Assembly: GCA_963711255.1 (NCBI GenBank)
Contig: CAVQDO010000008.1
Location: 1 to 64,000, forward strand
Direction of reading: 5' to 3'
Source of the DNA: GCA-2746365 sp963711255
GTDB taxonomy: Bacteria; Pseudomonadota; Gammaproteobacteria; SZUA-229
DNA length: 64,000 nt
Shown here: piece by piece, positions 8,921 to 17,216 of the stretch
Layout: each line of letters begins with the position of its first letter
Position numbering within the stretch: the first letter of the stretch is position 1
The notes under the pieces: generated by a model
Databases searched by the model: none
The model's input: the letters and a program-made list of their open reading frames with translations, nothing else
Told to the model about the DNA's origin: nothing
Translations under genes and position numbers: made by a program

Positions 8921-9289
8921 ATGACAATAAATGATTCTAATGACATACAGCTGAAACGTGCAGCCAATGCCGCCCTTGCCTCGCTGCTTAATCTAACACT
9001 GCTTCCGGTAATCAGTTTTATCGCATTGCTGGTTTATTACCGACAATCCGAAGCCGGCACAATAGACCGCTACCACTCTTTATTAGGCATAAAAATAAAC
9101 ATTATTGCTGCCATCGCCCTGTTCCTGGTCTGTGGCCTGATGATATTACTGGGTGGCTTTAATTCTCCATGGACATGGGTTTATGTCATTTCCTATTTCA
9201 CCCTGGTCCATACCATTTTTATCGTATTCGCGCTGTGGGCACTGGTACGCGCATGGTCTGGTGATAAATTACGAGATGATCGAAACTGA
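8921..9289 (+). CDS. Small membrane protein in the nor region, unknown function
   Basis: A 122-residue protein with three clear hydrophobic helices (about residues 22-43, 56-79 and 83-109) and a charged C-terminal tail. I do not recognise the family. It stands alone between the norCB terminator and the FNR-type promoter of norE, so it has its own weak or distal promoter. No strong ribosome site precedes the ATG; an upstream nine-codon frame (8905-8934) overlaps the start. Position suggests a role linked to the nor genes, but this is inference only. Confidence 0.65.
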   Translation: MTINDSNDIQLKRAANAALASLLNLTLLPVISFIALLVYYRQSEAGTIDRYHSLLGIKINIIAAIALFLVCGLMILLGGFNSPWTWVYVISYFTLVHTIFIVFALWALVRAWSGDKLRDDRN

Positions 9290-9353
9290 TCAGCTTTAAG
9301 CTACATTTTATCTACTTAGTGATTCCTGGCGCACTCTGAGCAGCATCTGTTCC

Positions 9354-9395
9354 TTGATACGAATCAATGCCATACCACCGCTGCAATAATAGAAT
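9354..9395 (+). promoter_or_regulatory. FNR/DNR-type promoter before the norEFQ-norD block
   Basis: TTGATACGAATCAA at 9354-9367 is a perfect TTGAT-N4-ATCAA site. TAGAAT (5 of 6 to the -10 consensus) at 9390-9395 is centred exactly 32 bp from the box centre. The predicted leader before norE is about 100 bases. Confidence 0.75.
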
Positions 9396-9499
9396 GAGTA
9401 ACCGTTTCTTCCTGTAAAGTGCATTGACACACTCTCAGTGAAGATTTTCGGAGTATGCCTGTAACAGCGCAGAAACGAATTGAAACCTTTTAAAACAGA

Positions 9500-10090
9500 G
9501 TGAATGTGAATACAACTATAGCTATCGAAGACGAACCGCGGCTGTTACCCGGTGACCTGGCAATCTGGTTTTTTATCTTCGCCGAACTGCTGGTATTTGG
9601 TATCGCTTTTCTTTCCTATGCCGTAATGCGCCTGCAGAACGTGGAAATGTTTAACCTCTACCAGCTAACACTGAACCGTGAACTGGGCGCAGCCAACACC
9701 ATCCTGCTGATTACCGCCAGTTACTTCGTTATTCGCGCAATTCATGAAATTCGCATTGATAATGTGAAAGGCTGCATTAGCTGGCTGTATGCATCACTCG
9801 GCTGTGGTGCCGGATTTCTATTGTTAAAGTCACTGGAGTATTTCGATAAATTTTCCAGCGGCATTAACCTGAGCACCAATACCTTTTATATGTTTTACCT
9901 GTCACTGACCATGTTCCATTTTCTGCACGTCATACTCGGCATGATCATATTGTTTGCTGTTGTCATAAAAGCACATCGCGGCGCCTATAGTGCGCAGAAT
10001 CACACAGGTGTTGAAAGCGGTGCGTCTTACTGGCACATGGTAGACCTGGTCTGGATCATCCTGTTTCCACTGGTGTACATAATTCGATGA
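9500..10090 (+). CDS. norE: Cytochrome c oxidase subunit III-like protein NorE (first copy)
   Basis: A 196-residue polytopic protein of the COX3 family with five to six helices, the PGDLAIWFFIFAE opening and a histidine in HFLHVILG. NorE accompanies cNOR in many denitrifiers and is thought to help assembly or stability of the reductase rather than catalysis. It begins with GTG at 9500 (a second GTG lies six bases on) and overlaps the norF-like gene by four bases. A paralogue with the same architecture is at 11595. Confidence 0.85.
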   Translation: MNVNTTIAIEDEPRLLPGDLAIWFFIFAELLVFGIAFLSYAVMRLQNVEMFNLYQLTLNRELGAANTILLITASYFVIRAIHEIRIDNVKGCISWLYASLGCGAGFLLLKSLEYFDKFSSGINLSTNTFYMFYLSLTMFHFLHVILGMIILFAVVIKAHRGAYSAQNHTGVESGASYWHMVDLVWIILFPLVYIIR

Positions 10091-10359
10091 ATGCTCAGCT
10101 AAACAAGTGGTACAACATCCATACGATCTGGCTAGCCATGTTATTACTGACGCTATCCACCTACTTATTAGGCAGGCTCGAATTCAGCGGTCCGGCAATT
10201 ATGCTGCTATTGATAATAACGGCCTTTATAAAGTCAGTGCTAATTATTCGAGACTACATGGAATTGCGGGGCGTCTCCTTACTCTGGCGTATTATTATGT
10301 ACGGCTGGCTATGGGTGGTTTGTATTTCCATAGCCATTACCTATATCATCAGCCTTTAA
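10087..10359 (+). CDS. norF: Cytochrome c oxidase subunit IV-like protein NorF (first copy)
   Basis: A 90-residue protein with three hydrophobic segments, matching the prokaryotic COX4/NorF family; the central IRDYMELRG resembles the VDHFMELKHS of the second copy at 12191. It is translationally coupled to norE by an ATGA overlap. The pair is believed to assist NorCB function. norQ follows after 10 bases. Confidence 0.8.
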   Translation: MNAQLNKWYNIHTIWLAMLLLTLSTYLLGRLEFSGPAIMLLLIITAFIKSVLIIRDYMELRGVSLLWRIIMYGWLWVVCISIAITYIISL

Positions 10360-10369
10360 TTCAAATTTT

Positions 10370-11167
10370 GTGAATACACTTATGAACGATATCCCTTACT
10401 ACCAGAGCCAGAATGACGAAATTGAATTATTCGAACATGCCTATAGCAATCAGCTTCCAATGTTGATTAAAGGCCCAACGGGCTGCGGCAAGACCCGTTT
10501 TATCCAGCACATGGCAGCAAAACTGGGCAGACCTTTATATACCATTGCCTGTCACGACGATCTTACCGCAGCAGACCTGGTAGGCAGACACCTGATTGGC
10601 GACGGTGAAACTTACTGGCATGATGGTCCACTGACAAAAGCCGTGCGCGAAGGTGCCATCTGTTATCTCGATGAAGTGGTAGAGGCGCGTAAAGATACCA
10701 CCGTTGTACTGCACCCACTGTCGGATGATCGCCGAATTCTGCCCATCGAACGCACCGGTGAAGTTTTACTGGCTCCGGATACTTTCATGCTGGTGGTTTC
10801 CTACAACCCCGGTTACCAGAACCTTTTAAAAGGCATGAAACCGTCAACCCGCCAGCGCTTCATATCAATGCGTTTTAATTATCCCGATATGGAAACAGAA
10901 ACAACCATCATTCAGCAGGAAACCGAAATTGACAAGGCAACCGCGACGCAATTAATCGAGCTCGCACATGCACTGCGCGTACTGAAAGACCACGACCTGG
11001 AAGAATCCGCTTCCACACGTTTACTGGTTTATGCCGCGACGCTGATCAAGTCAGGATTCAACCCGATAGAAGCCTGCCGTGCGGCAATAGTAGAACCGCT
11101 GAGCGATGAAGAAGAAACCGTCGCTGCTTTAATGGAAGTCGTTAAAGCAAAGATGGAGGCCAGTTAG
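10370..11167 (+). CDS. norQ: NorQ/CbbQ-type AAA+ ATPase
   Basis: A 265-residue MoxR/CbbQ-like AAA+ protein. Walker A is GPTGCGKT (residues 35-42), Walker B is CYLDEVVEA, and sensor-like SYNPGYQN follows. NorQ works with the VWA protein NorD (12695) to insert or activate metal centres of NorB. The start is GTG 10370 or ATG 10382; neither has a strong ribosome site, and the longer is given. norD is unusually far away here, separated by four other small genes. Confidence 0.92.
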   Translation: MNTLMNDIPYYQSQNDEIELFEHAYSNQLPMLIKGPTGCGKTRFIQHMAAKLGRPLYTIACHDDLTAADLVGRHLIGDGETYWHDGPLTKAVREGAICYLDEVVEARKDTTVVLHPLSDDRRILPIERTGEVLLAPDTFMLVVSYNPGYQNLLKGMKPSTRQRFISMRFNYPDMETETTIIQQETEIDKATATQLIELAHALRVLKDHDLEESASTRLLVYAATLIKSGFNPIEACRAAIVEPLSDEEETVAALMEVVKAKMEAS

Positions 11168-11168
11168 A

Positions 11169-11579
11169 GTGACACAGGCAGTTAACCCCCATAACCCTAA
11201 ACCCGGCACTCATACTGCTGCTTTTGCTGAAGCATTCTTTATCGGCAACCTTTTATTTGTTGGTTTTTTTTATATTGCACTGTGGATTCTGTACCTGTTA
11301 CGTTATAAAAAAGAATCAGCGATCACGCAAAACCACCTGAAACAAACGCTGCTTGCCAGCAGCATCAGCACGGCTATTTTTATTGCCATTAATATTTTGA
11401 TTATGCTCACCAGCGGCTACGCCTCGGTCACTGCACTTTTTTCTCTTGAACTTTACTTTATGATATTGCTGCCTGTATTCCTGGTCATCGGCATCATTGG
11501 ATTCACCCGCGCAATCAAGGGCATTGATTTTCATTACCCGCTAATTGGCCGTTTTTTTAAACAGTCAGCCAGTCAGTAA
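11169..11579 (+). CDS. Small membrane protein, DUF4870-like
   Basis: A 136-residue protein with three hydrophobic helices (about 22-43, 60-84 and 88-113) and an ending (FHYPLIGRFFK) that recalls DUF4870/Tic20-like small membrane proteins. The family resemblance is by eye and moderate. It starts with GTG two bases after the norQ stop, with GGAGG inside the end of norQ (11154-11158), so translation is likely coupled. Function unknown; the location inside a nor accessory block suggests a membrane assembly role. Confidence 0.65.
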   Translation: MTQAVNPHNPKPGTHTAAFAEAFFIGNLLFVGFFYIALWILYLLRYKKESAITQNHLKQTLLASSISTAIFIAINILIMLTSGYASVTALFSLELYFMILLPVFLVIGIIGFTRAIKGIDFHYPLIGRFFKQSASQ

Positions 11580-11594
11580 AGACAACGATTGAAG

Positions 11595-12191
11595 ATGAAC
11601 GCGTTAGCGCACTCACCTCCGCACTTTGGCACAGAAAGCCGCAGAATACCTGGCAGCCTCGCTATCTGGGCAGCCATTCTCGCTGAGATGAGTGAGTTCG
11701 CCGTGATGTTCATCGTTTATTTCCTGGCCAAGGTACACCACCCTGAAGTCTTCGCCGCCGGCCCGACAAAATTAAGCACGCTCGCTGGTACGGCAAACAC
11801 CCTGATCATGTTAACCAGCAGTTTTTTTGTCGTGCGCGCAATCATAGCCATGCGTGCAGACAAACCCAAAACCTGTGCCCGCTGGTTATGGGGCGCTGTT
11901 AGTATGGGCGGGTTTTACCTGGTGATTAAGATTTTTGAATACCAGTGGAACACTGCACAGGGACTTGATGTAGAAACCAATATATTCTACGGCGTTTATT
12001 ACTACATCACCTTTAACCATTTTCTGCACGTAGGCTGGGGAAGCGCCGCGATAATCTGGGTAATTTACCGGGTAAAGACCGGCATATACACCAGTAAAGA
12101 ACATGAAGGCCTGCTCAATATTGCTGTTTACTGGCATATGATCGATCTAGCCTGGATTACTATTTTCCCCCTGCTGTATGTCATACGATAA
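11595..12191 (+). CDS. Cytochrome c oxidase subunit III-like protein (second norE copy)
   Basis: A 198-residue COX3/NorE-family protein with the same opening as the first copy (PGSLAIWAAILAE versus PGDLAIWFFIFAE), the same HFLHV motif and the same ending (YWHMIDLAWI..PLLYVIR versus YWHMVDLVWI..PLVYIIR). A TTG six bases upstream is an alternative start. It overlaps the norF-like gene by one base (TAATG). Having two complete E/F pairs around norQ is unusual; see findings. Confidence 0.8.
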   Translation: MNALAHSPPHFGTESRRIPGSLAIWAAILAEMSEFAVMFIVYFLAKVHHPEVFAAGPTKLSTLAGTANTLIMLTSSFFVVRAIIAMRADKPKTCARWLWGAVSMGGFYLVIKIFEYQWNTAQGLDVETNIFYGVYYYITFNHFLHVGWGSAAIIWVIYRVKTGIYTSKEHEGLLNIAVYWHMIDLAWITIFPLLYVIR

Positions 12192-12481
12192 TGTATAAAC
12201 AACACATAAAACTGATTAACAATCTGTGGCTGCTTCTGATTGCACTCACCCTGTTCAGTGCGTACATGGCTGAACAGGAAAATACAGGGCTCAGCGACGT
12301 CGCCATTATGGCGCTGGTGCTGGCAATTAAAGGCCGGATTATTGTTGATCATTTTATGGAACTTAAACATTCACACGTGGTGTTGCGCACATTGATGCAG
12401 GTTTACTTTTACGTGATACCAGCGATGATTATCCTGGTCTATCTATACCCTGAAAAGATAGCCAGCTGGACGGTATTATAA
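12191..12481 (+). CDS. Cytochrome c oxidase subunit IV-like protein (second norF copy)
   Basis: A 96-residue protein with three hydrophobic segments and the DHFMELKHS motif of the prokaryotic COX4/NorF family. It overlaps the upstream norE-like gene at its start codon, repeating the arrangement at 10087. It presumably forms a partner pair with the second NorE-like protein. Confidence 0.78.
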   Translation: MYKQHIKLINNLWLLLIALTLFSAYMAEQENTGLSDVAIMALVLAIKGRIIVDHFMELKHSHVVLRTLMQVYFYVIPAMIILVYLYPEKIASWTVL

Positions 12482-12485
12482 GGCT

Positions 12486-12689
12486 ATGAATAGCGAAAAA
12501 TGCAAGCATTGTGGTGGTAAGGTCACTGTCGGCGAACACGTTTGTTCGCATTGCGGTATGCCTTTACCCGAAGACCTGGGAAAACATTCACAGAGGAAAT
12601 TTATTATCTTTTTTGTGGTACTGGTTATTTTCTGTTTTGCCATGGCCGCCTGGTTGCCGCCGGACTGGACACGGTTCATGAACAGGTAA
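12486..12689 (+). CDS. Zinc-ribbon membrane microprotein
   Basis: A 67-residue protein: N-terminal zinc ribbon with two CxxCG knuckles (CKHCGG and CSHCGM, residues about 6-23), a basic linker, then one transmembrane helix (about 38-56). It lies four bases after the second norF copy and five bases before norD, so it is almost certainly in the operon. I know no assigned function; a metal-sensing or metal-delivery role with NorQ/NorD is speculation. Confidence 0.75.
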   Translation: MNSEKCKHCGGKVTVGEHVCSHCGMPLPEDLGKHSQRKFIIFFVVLVIFCFAMAAWLPPDWTRFMNR

Positions 12690-12694
12690 TCGCT

Positions 12695-14551
12695 ATGGAA
12701 GAATTCGTAGGAAAAATCTGGGACCGCTTTATTACCAGTAGTGCCGACACGCATTACCCCGAAGCGATTGTCCATCTTGATGATATGCGGCGAACCGCCG
12801 GCATCTTCTTTCGTGCACTCGGTGGCGAGGCCGGTTTACGGGTTGAAAATGCGACCGACACTGATCTTCATTCTCGCCGCACAATACTGCAACGTATCGC
12901 TGGAACCGGTAAAAAAACACAGTATGCCTGGCGCGATGAAGAAACTTTGCGACTGCCCGACAGCATTGCCCTGTTTCCCGAAAGGCAGCTTAACCAGGAC
13001 CTGTATTTATGGTTAACCGCACTGTCAGTTATAGCATCGCCCGCACCGGCCGAAGGTGATAACTGGATTAGCCGCAATCAGTATCGAACCCGGCAAACGC
13101 TGGAAACCTGGCCCGGCTTAAAAAGCCGTTACCAAAAGCTGCTGGCGGCGCATTTAACTCAGCGCCCTGATCCAGAATCACTAACTGCGGGCGAAGCCAG
13201 CCAGGAAAGGGCCATTCGCCAGGCACTGACCTGTTCAGCAGAAACCGTCAGCCTTGAATATGCCAGGCACCCGCCGCAGCCGGTTACACTGTGGTTGCAC
13301 CCCTCTCCCCCGCAGCTTGAGTTTGAAGGCCGCACCACAGCTTACGATCCTGAGCATAACGAAGACTCACAGGATAAAAAACAAAACAATAAAGAACAGA
13401 AAAAACAGAACAAGCGCAAAAAAGCCGAGCGCAGTGAAATGCCGGACGGCAAGGACGGGCTAATGAGCTTTCGCCTGGAAACCTTATGGAGCTGGGCGGA
13501 ATATACCAAAGTCGATCGCACCACAGTCGAAGATGATGACGATGACGCCATCAAGACAGCTGAAGATATGGACAACATTTCCATTGCCCAGGACAGCGAA
13601 ACCACTGCCGGGAAAATCAAGCTGGACCTGGATCTGCCCGCCAGTGACTATGACGATATTGTGCTTGGTGAAGGCATAGAGATCGACGAATGGGATTATA
13701 AAAAACAGTTATTACAGAAAGCCCACTGCCGTCTGCAGGAAATGACTTCGCGACAGGCACAGGCAACAGAACTGCCCGCAAGGCTGCGACCACAGGCACA
13801 TAAGATACGCCGGCAGTTTGAAGCACTGCGCCCGCAGAGGCACTGGGTCAACCGGCAGAACGAAGGTTCAGAACTTGACCTGGAAAATTATATTAACTTT
13901 CTTACCGATCGCAAACACGGGCATGTAAAAGACGATACACCGGTTTATCGTGAAGTCCGTAACATGAGCCGCGACCTTTCCTGTTTACTGCTGGCTGATC
14001 TGTCACTTTCTACCGACGCCCATATTAATAATGATGCGCGAATTATCGATGTGGTTCGTGATTCTCTCTACCTGTTTTCAGAAGCGTTAAGCGCCAGCGG
14101 TGACCGCTTTGCACTGCACGGTTTCTCTTCACGCAACCGTAATCATGTTCGTTTCTATAATATAAAAGCCTTTGGCGATACTTATGATAATAATATTCGC
14201 GGCCACATTGAAGCCATTAAACCCGGGTACTACACACGCATGGGCGCTGCCATTCGTCATGCCAGCCAGTTACTTGCAAAGGAAGCAAGCAGCCAGAAAT
14301 TACTGCTAATACTAACCGATGGCAAACCTAACGACCTTGATAAGTACGAAGGTCGCTATGGTATAGAAGATACCCGTATGGCCGTACTGGAAGCCGAAAA
14401 ACTGGGACTACAGCCTTTCTGCGTTACCATCGATGAAAAGGCTGAAGATTATCTACCTTATCTGTTTGGCAGCAGATCCTACGTTTTAATACGCAATGCC
14501 GAGGAACTGCCGCGTAAACTGCCATTACTGTACTTAAGGCTGACTAATTAA
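12695..14551 (+). CDS. norD: NorD, VWA-domain activator of nitric oxide reductase
   Basis: A 618-residue protein with a charged low-complexity middle (lysine/glutamine-rich near residues 225-250, then acidic) and a C-terminal von Willebrand factor A domain whose MIDAS-like DLSLS lies near residue 435. NorD pairs with the NorQ AAA+ protein to activate NorCB. An in-frame start at 12542 would overlap the zinc-ribbon gene and give unrelated N-terminal sequence, so ATG 12695 (MEEFVGKIWD) is chosen; the resulting length matches known NorD proteins. Confidence 0.92.
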   Translation: MEEFVGKIWDRFITSSADTHYPEAIVHLDDMRRTAGIFFRALGGEAGLRVENATDTDLHSRRTILQRIAGTGKKTQYAWRDEETLRLPDSIALFPERQLNQDLYLWLTALSVIASPAPAEGDNWISRNQYRTRQTLETWPGLKSRYQKLLAAHLTQRPDPESLTAGEASQERAIRQALTCSAETVSLEYARHPPQPVTLWLHPSPPQLEFEGRTTAYDPEHNEDSQDKKQNNKEQKKQNKRKKAERSEMPDGKDGLMSFRLETLWSWAEYTKVDRTTVEDDDDDAIKTAEDMDNISIAQDSETTAGKIKLDLDLPASDYDDIVLGEGIEIDEWDYKKQLLQKAHCRLQEMTSRQAQATELPARLRPQAHKIRRQFEALRPQRHWVNRQNEGSELDLENYINFLTDRKHGHVKDDTPVYREVRNMSRDLSCLLLADLSLSTDAHINNDARIIDVVRDSLYLFSEALSASGDRFALHGFSSRNRNHVRFYNIKAFGDTYDNNIRGHIEAIKPGYYTRMGAAIRHASQLLAKEASSQKLLLILTDGKPNDLDKYEGRYGIEDTRMAVLEAEKLGLQPFCVTIDEKAEDYLPYLFGSRSYVLIRNAEELPRKLPLLYLRLTN

Positions 14552-14702
14552 TACCCGCCCAAATTTAGCAACAATCAAAAAAAATAGCTAACACAGCAAA
14601 CAGCGAGTATGAAATAATTCCCGTTACACAATAGATACAGTAACAGATGTCATATAACAGTAAGACTGATTCGTGGCATAATTCACATCAAGATTCACTG
14701 GA

Positions 14703-15398
14703 ATGAGCATTATGATACATAATAATCCTGACGCCGTTAAACATAGCCTTAAGAAGCACCACCTGTTCTCAAAACTTACCGAATTACAGATGGAAAGGAC
14801 TTGTAAGCATAGCCAGCTGCAGCACCTTGATGAAGGACAGCTGTTATTTAACCAGGAAGACCCATTCACATCTTTTTACATGGTTTTAAGCGGCAAGATA
14901 AAACTGTTCCGGATGTCACCGGATGGCCAGGAAAAAATTATCGAAATTGTGCGCCCAGGTGATGTCTTTGCCGAAGCGCTGATGTTTACCAACCAGTCTG
15001 ATTACCCGGTAAGTTCTGCCGCCCTTGCAGAAACTATTGTTATCGCAATCAACGCTAAAATGTTTCAGGAAATGTTGTGGGACTCAACAGCAACCTGCCT
15101 TCTATTACTAGGTGACATGAGTCTTCGCCTGAGAAAACTGATCAAGGAAATTGACACCCTGACCCTGCAAAGCGGAACCTGCCGGGTAGCTTCTTATTTA
15201 TTAAAAGAAATCCCCGAAGGCAAAAACGAATTCAAACTGGATACAGCAAAAAATGTTATCGCCGCAAGGCTATCGATCAAACCGGAAACCTTTTCACGCA
15301 TCATAAAAAGTCTGAAAAGCCGTGGCGTCCTTAGTATTGATGGTAACAGCGTTTGCATTCATGATATTGAAGCACTGAAAAAAGAAAGCCTTATATAA
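14703..15398 (+). CDS. dnr: Crp/Fnr-family regulator, Dnr-like
   Basis: A 231-residue regulator: cyclic-nucleotide-type beta barrel (about 20-140), long dimer helix (about 140-165) and C-terminal HTH (about 178-215). The recognition helix KPETFSRIIKSL carries the E-xx-SR pattern that reads TTGAT half-sites. It lacks the N-terminal cysteine cluster of FNR, which fits the Dnr/Nnr class of NO-responsive heme regulators. It sits right after norD and is the likely reader of the boxes listed in this window. The 150-base gap before it shows no clear box. Name is by class, not proven. Confidence 0.82.
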   Translation: MSIMIHNNPDAVKHSLKKHHLFSKLTELQMERTCKHSQLQHLDEGQLLFNQEDPFTSFYMVLSGKIKLFRMSPDGQEKIIEIVRPGDVFAEALMFTNQSDYPVSSAALAETIVIAINAKMFQEMLWDSTATCLLLLGDMSLRLRKLIKEIDTLTLQSGTCRVASYLLKEIPEGKNEFKLDTAKNVIAARLSIKPETFSRIIKSLKSRGVLSIDGNSVCIHDIEALKKESLI

Positions 15399-15416
15399 AC
15401 AGATTTAAAATCGGCC

Positions 15417-16343
15417 TTAAGTATTGGCAATGCGCTGATAATAACGCAGCCGGTATAACAGGCGTTTGCTTTCGCCCTCATCATCAAAACCTGAGCGGTC
15501 ATGCAATACGTTGTTACATATTAGGCCCTGACCCGGCTGCAGTGTTGCCCGGTAAATAAAGGCTGAGTCAGAATTCAAAAAATCGCTCAGCTTATCTATT
15601 GCTTCGCGAGTTATCGCATCATCCTTCCATTCAATACTGCGGGTACGTGCGGTATAACGCATGTGTAAATTACCGTCCGGCATAATTGAAAACACGGGAC
15701 CGATACGTGCCGGCCTGATTTCTTTTCCATTTTCAATATTAGCCGGTATAGTCATTACATCTGCTGCCATTAATGCACTGATGTATTCGGGATTAGAATC
15801 ACGTAAATGCATATAAGCCATTTCATGATCCAGTAAAGCATTTTCGCCGCCTTTGTCTGCCGGGCTTACGCAATGTAAAAACAGTGCCCGTATTTGCTGG
15901 TACACCAGGTTATAGTAACCGTCTGTATGCCAGTGGATGGGTCTGTCGGTATAAGGTATGTAAGCTCCCCGCCACTGCTCTGCAACTACTTTTAAGGAAG
16001 TAACACCATCATCAGCGCCCATATTATTGTCGAGTTCTGACAGTCCAAACTGTTCACCCAGTTTCGTCGGAATGGTTTTATCGGGATCACCCCCGGTTGG
16101 GCCGGCATAGATAGCCATGTTAGTTTTTACCAGGCGCTGGTATAGTGCGTCTTTCTCTACCATGCTCAATGCCATCGGGTCCGCAATTTCAACCATCAGG
16201 TCTTCGATATTTTCAGGATAGTTTTCTAACTTGTACTGCCGCCACGCCTGGTAGGCTCGGTCATTTCCCAGGTCAAATGGACTGCCCAGTTTGCAGTCAT
16301 TAATAAACTGTTGTGTTGTCAGCACTGTTGCCATGGTTACCAT
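15417..16343 (-). CDS. TauD/TfdA-family Fe(II)/2-oxoglutarate dioxygenase
   Basis: A 308-residue protein with the metal-binding HxD motif at H139-T-D141, distal histidine H281 and arginines near residue 298 that would bind 2-oxoglutarate. The family hydroxylates many substrates; this one's substrate is unknown. An oxygen-using enzyme in a denitrification block is odd. It is divergent from a hemerythrin-type gene with an FNR/DNR-like box between them. Start at MVTMATV is preceded by an AGCAGG element very close to the ATG; a second ATG three codons in is also possible. Confidence 0.85.
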   Translation of the reverse strand: MVTMATVLTTQQFINDCKLGSPFDLGNDRAYQAWRQYKLENYPENIEDLMVEIADPMALSMVEKDALYQRLVKTNMAIYAGPTGGDPDKTIPTKLGEQFGLSELDNNMGADDGVTSLKVVAEQWRGAYIPYTDRPIHWHTDGYYNLVYQQIRALFLHCVSPADKGGENALLDHEMAYMHLRDSNPEYISALMAADVMTIPANIENGKEIRPARIGPVFSIMPDGNLHMRYTARTRSIEWKDDAITREAIDKLSDFLNSDSAFIYRATLQPGQGLICNNVLHDRSGFDDEGESKRLLYRLRYYQRIANT

Positions 16344-16439
16344 GCCTGCTTATGGTTCTATCCGATCAGGGTTAACTATTAATCAAAAGTCGGATTTAAT
16401 CAGGGAGTGACTATTCTCTATAACTGCAGCGGGAGATGA

Positions 16440-16453
16440 ATGATCTAAATCAA
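16440..16453. promoter_or_regulatory. FNR/DNR-like box between the dioxygenase and hemerythrin genes
   Basis: ATGATCTAAATCAA matches TTGAT-N4-ATCAA at 9 of 10 positions. It lies about 100 bases from the dioxygenase start and about 190 from the hemerythrin start. I see no -10 hexamer at the expected distance on either side, so direction is open. Confidence 0.5.
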
Positions 16454-16640
16454 GAAGCACAACATAAGCCCGGACTACCCGGAGCATTATCTCTGTAGCG
16501 GGAAATAAATCTTTAAGTTTCAGCAATATATAGATATGATAGTGGCTACTCATAATTAACCGGAGTGGCACATCAGTCTGCATCAAGACTAAGGAAACCC
16601 GTATTCAACACTGGAACGCAGATATGTCACACATAAAAAC

Positions 16641-17174
16641 ATGTTGAACAGACTACTTGCTGAGCACGACCACATTCGCAGAACGCTCAACCTGCTTGAG
16701 ATGCAGTTTCTGGATTTGTGCCGCGGTAAATCACCTGACCTCTCAATAATGCGCAGTATTATTGTTTATATTCAGGAGTATCCGGAAATGACACATCATC
16801 CACTGGAAGATGTCATTTTCTCCCTGTTATTAAAACGAGTCGATGATACAAAACTTATTCAGCAGCTCATTGCCGATCATAATGACCTTGAAGTTGTCAC
16901 CCGAAAGTTAAGACACACGCTGGCGAAATTTGAAAAGGATCACAGCCTGTTAAATGAACTCAACCACCAGCTGTCTACTTTCATCAGCCGCCAGCGGCAG
17001 CATATGTATATTGAAGAAATCGAAGTGTACCCGTTAATTGAGCAGCTTATAAAACCAGCTGACTGGGAACACGCAGAAACAATTATTCAACTAAAAGATG
17101 ACCCGGTATTCGGTGCACGCACGCAAAACGATTACGAAACCTTATACCGGGAAATTGAAGCCAGGAGCCAGTAA
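16641..17174 (+). CDS. Hemerythrin-type HHE-domain protein
   Basis: A 177-residue, mostly helical protein with the hemerythrin iron-ligand pattern: EHDHIRR near the N-terminus, THHPLEDVIF (about 52-61), a DHN, and HMYIEEIEVYP near 120-130. Cytoplasmic HHE proteins bind a di-iron centre and are linked to oxygen, NO or iron-sulfur repair (YtfE-like). The nitrosative setting favours NO protection or sensing; this is inference. Its start is 298 bases from the divergent dioxygenase gene. Confidence 0.85.
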   Translation: MLNRLLAEHDHIRRTLNLLEMQFLDLCRGKSPDLSIMRSIIVYIQEYPEMTHHPLEDVIFSLLLKRVDDTKLIQQLIADHNDLEVVTRKLRHTLAKFEKDHSLLNELNHQLSTFISRQRQHMYIEEIEVYPLIEQLIKPADWEHAETIIQLKDDPVFGARTQNDYETLYREIEARSQ

Positions 17175-17216
17175 CTTTTTAGCAGCGTCGACGAACAACC
17201 TTCAACCGAAGTCTGT

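Noticed and set aside
9424..9470. Sigma-70 promoter with TTGACA before norE
   Set aside because: No acceptable -10 hexamer lies 16-18 bases downstream; the FNR-type promoter at 9354-9395 fits better.
12542..12694. Longer norD starting at 12542
   Set aside because: It overlaps the zinc-ribbon gene in another frame and adds residues unlike NorD; ATG 12695 gives the family N-terminus and length.
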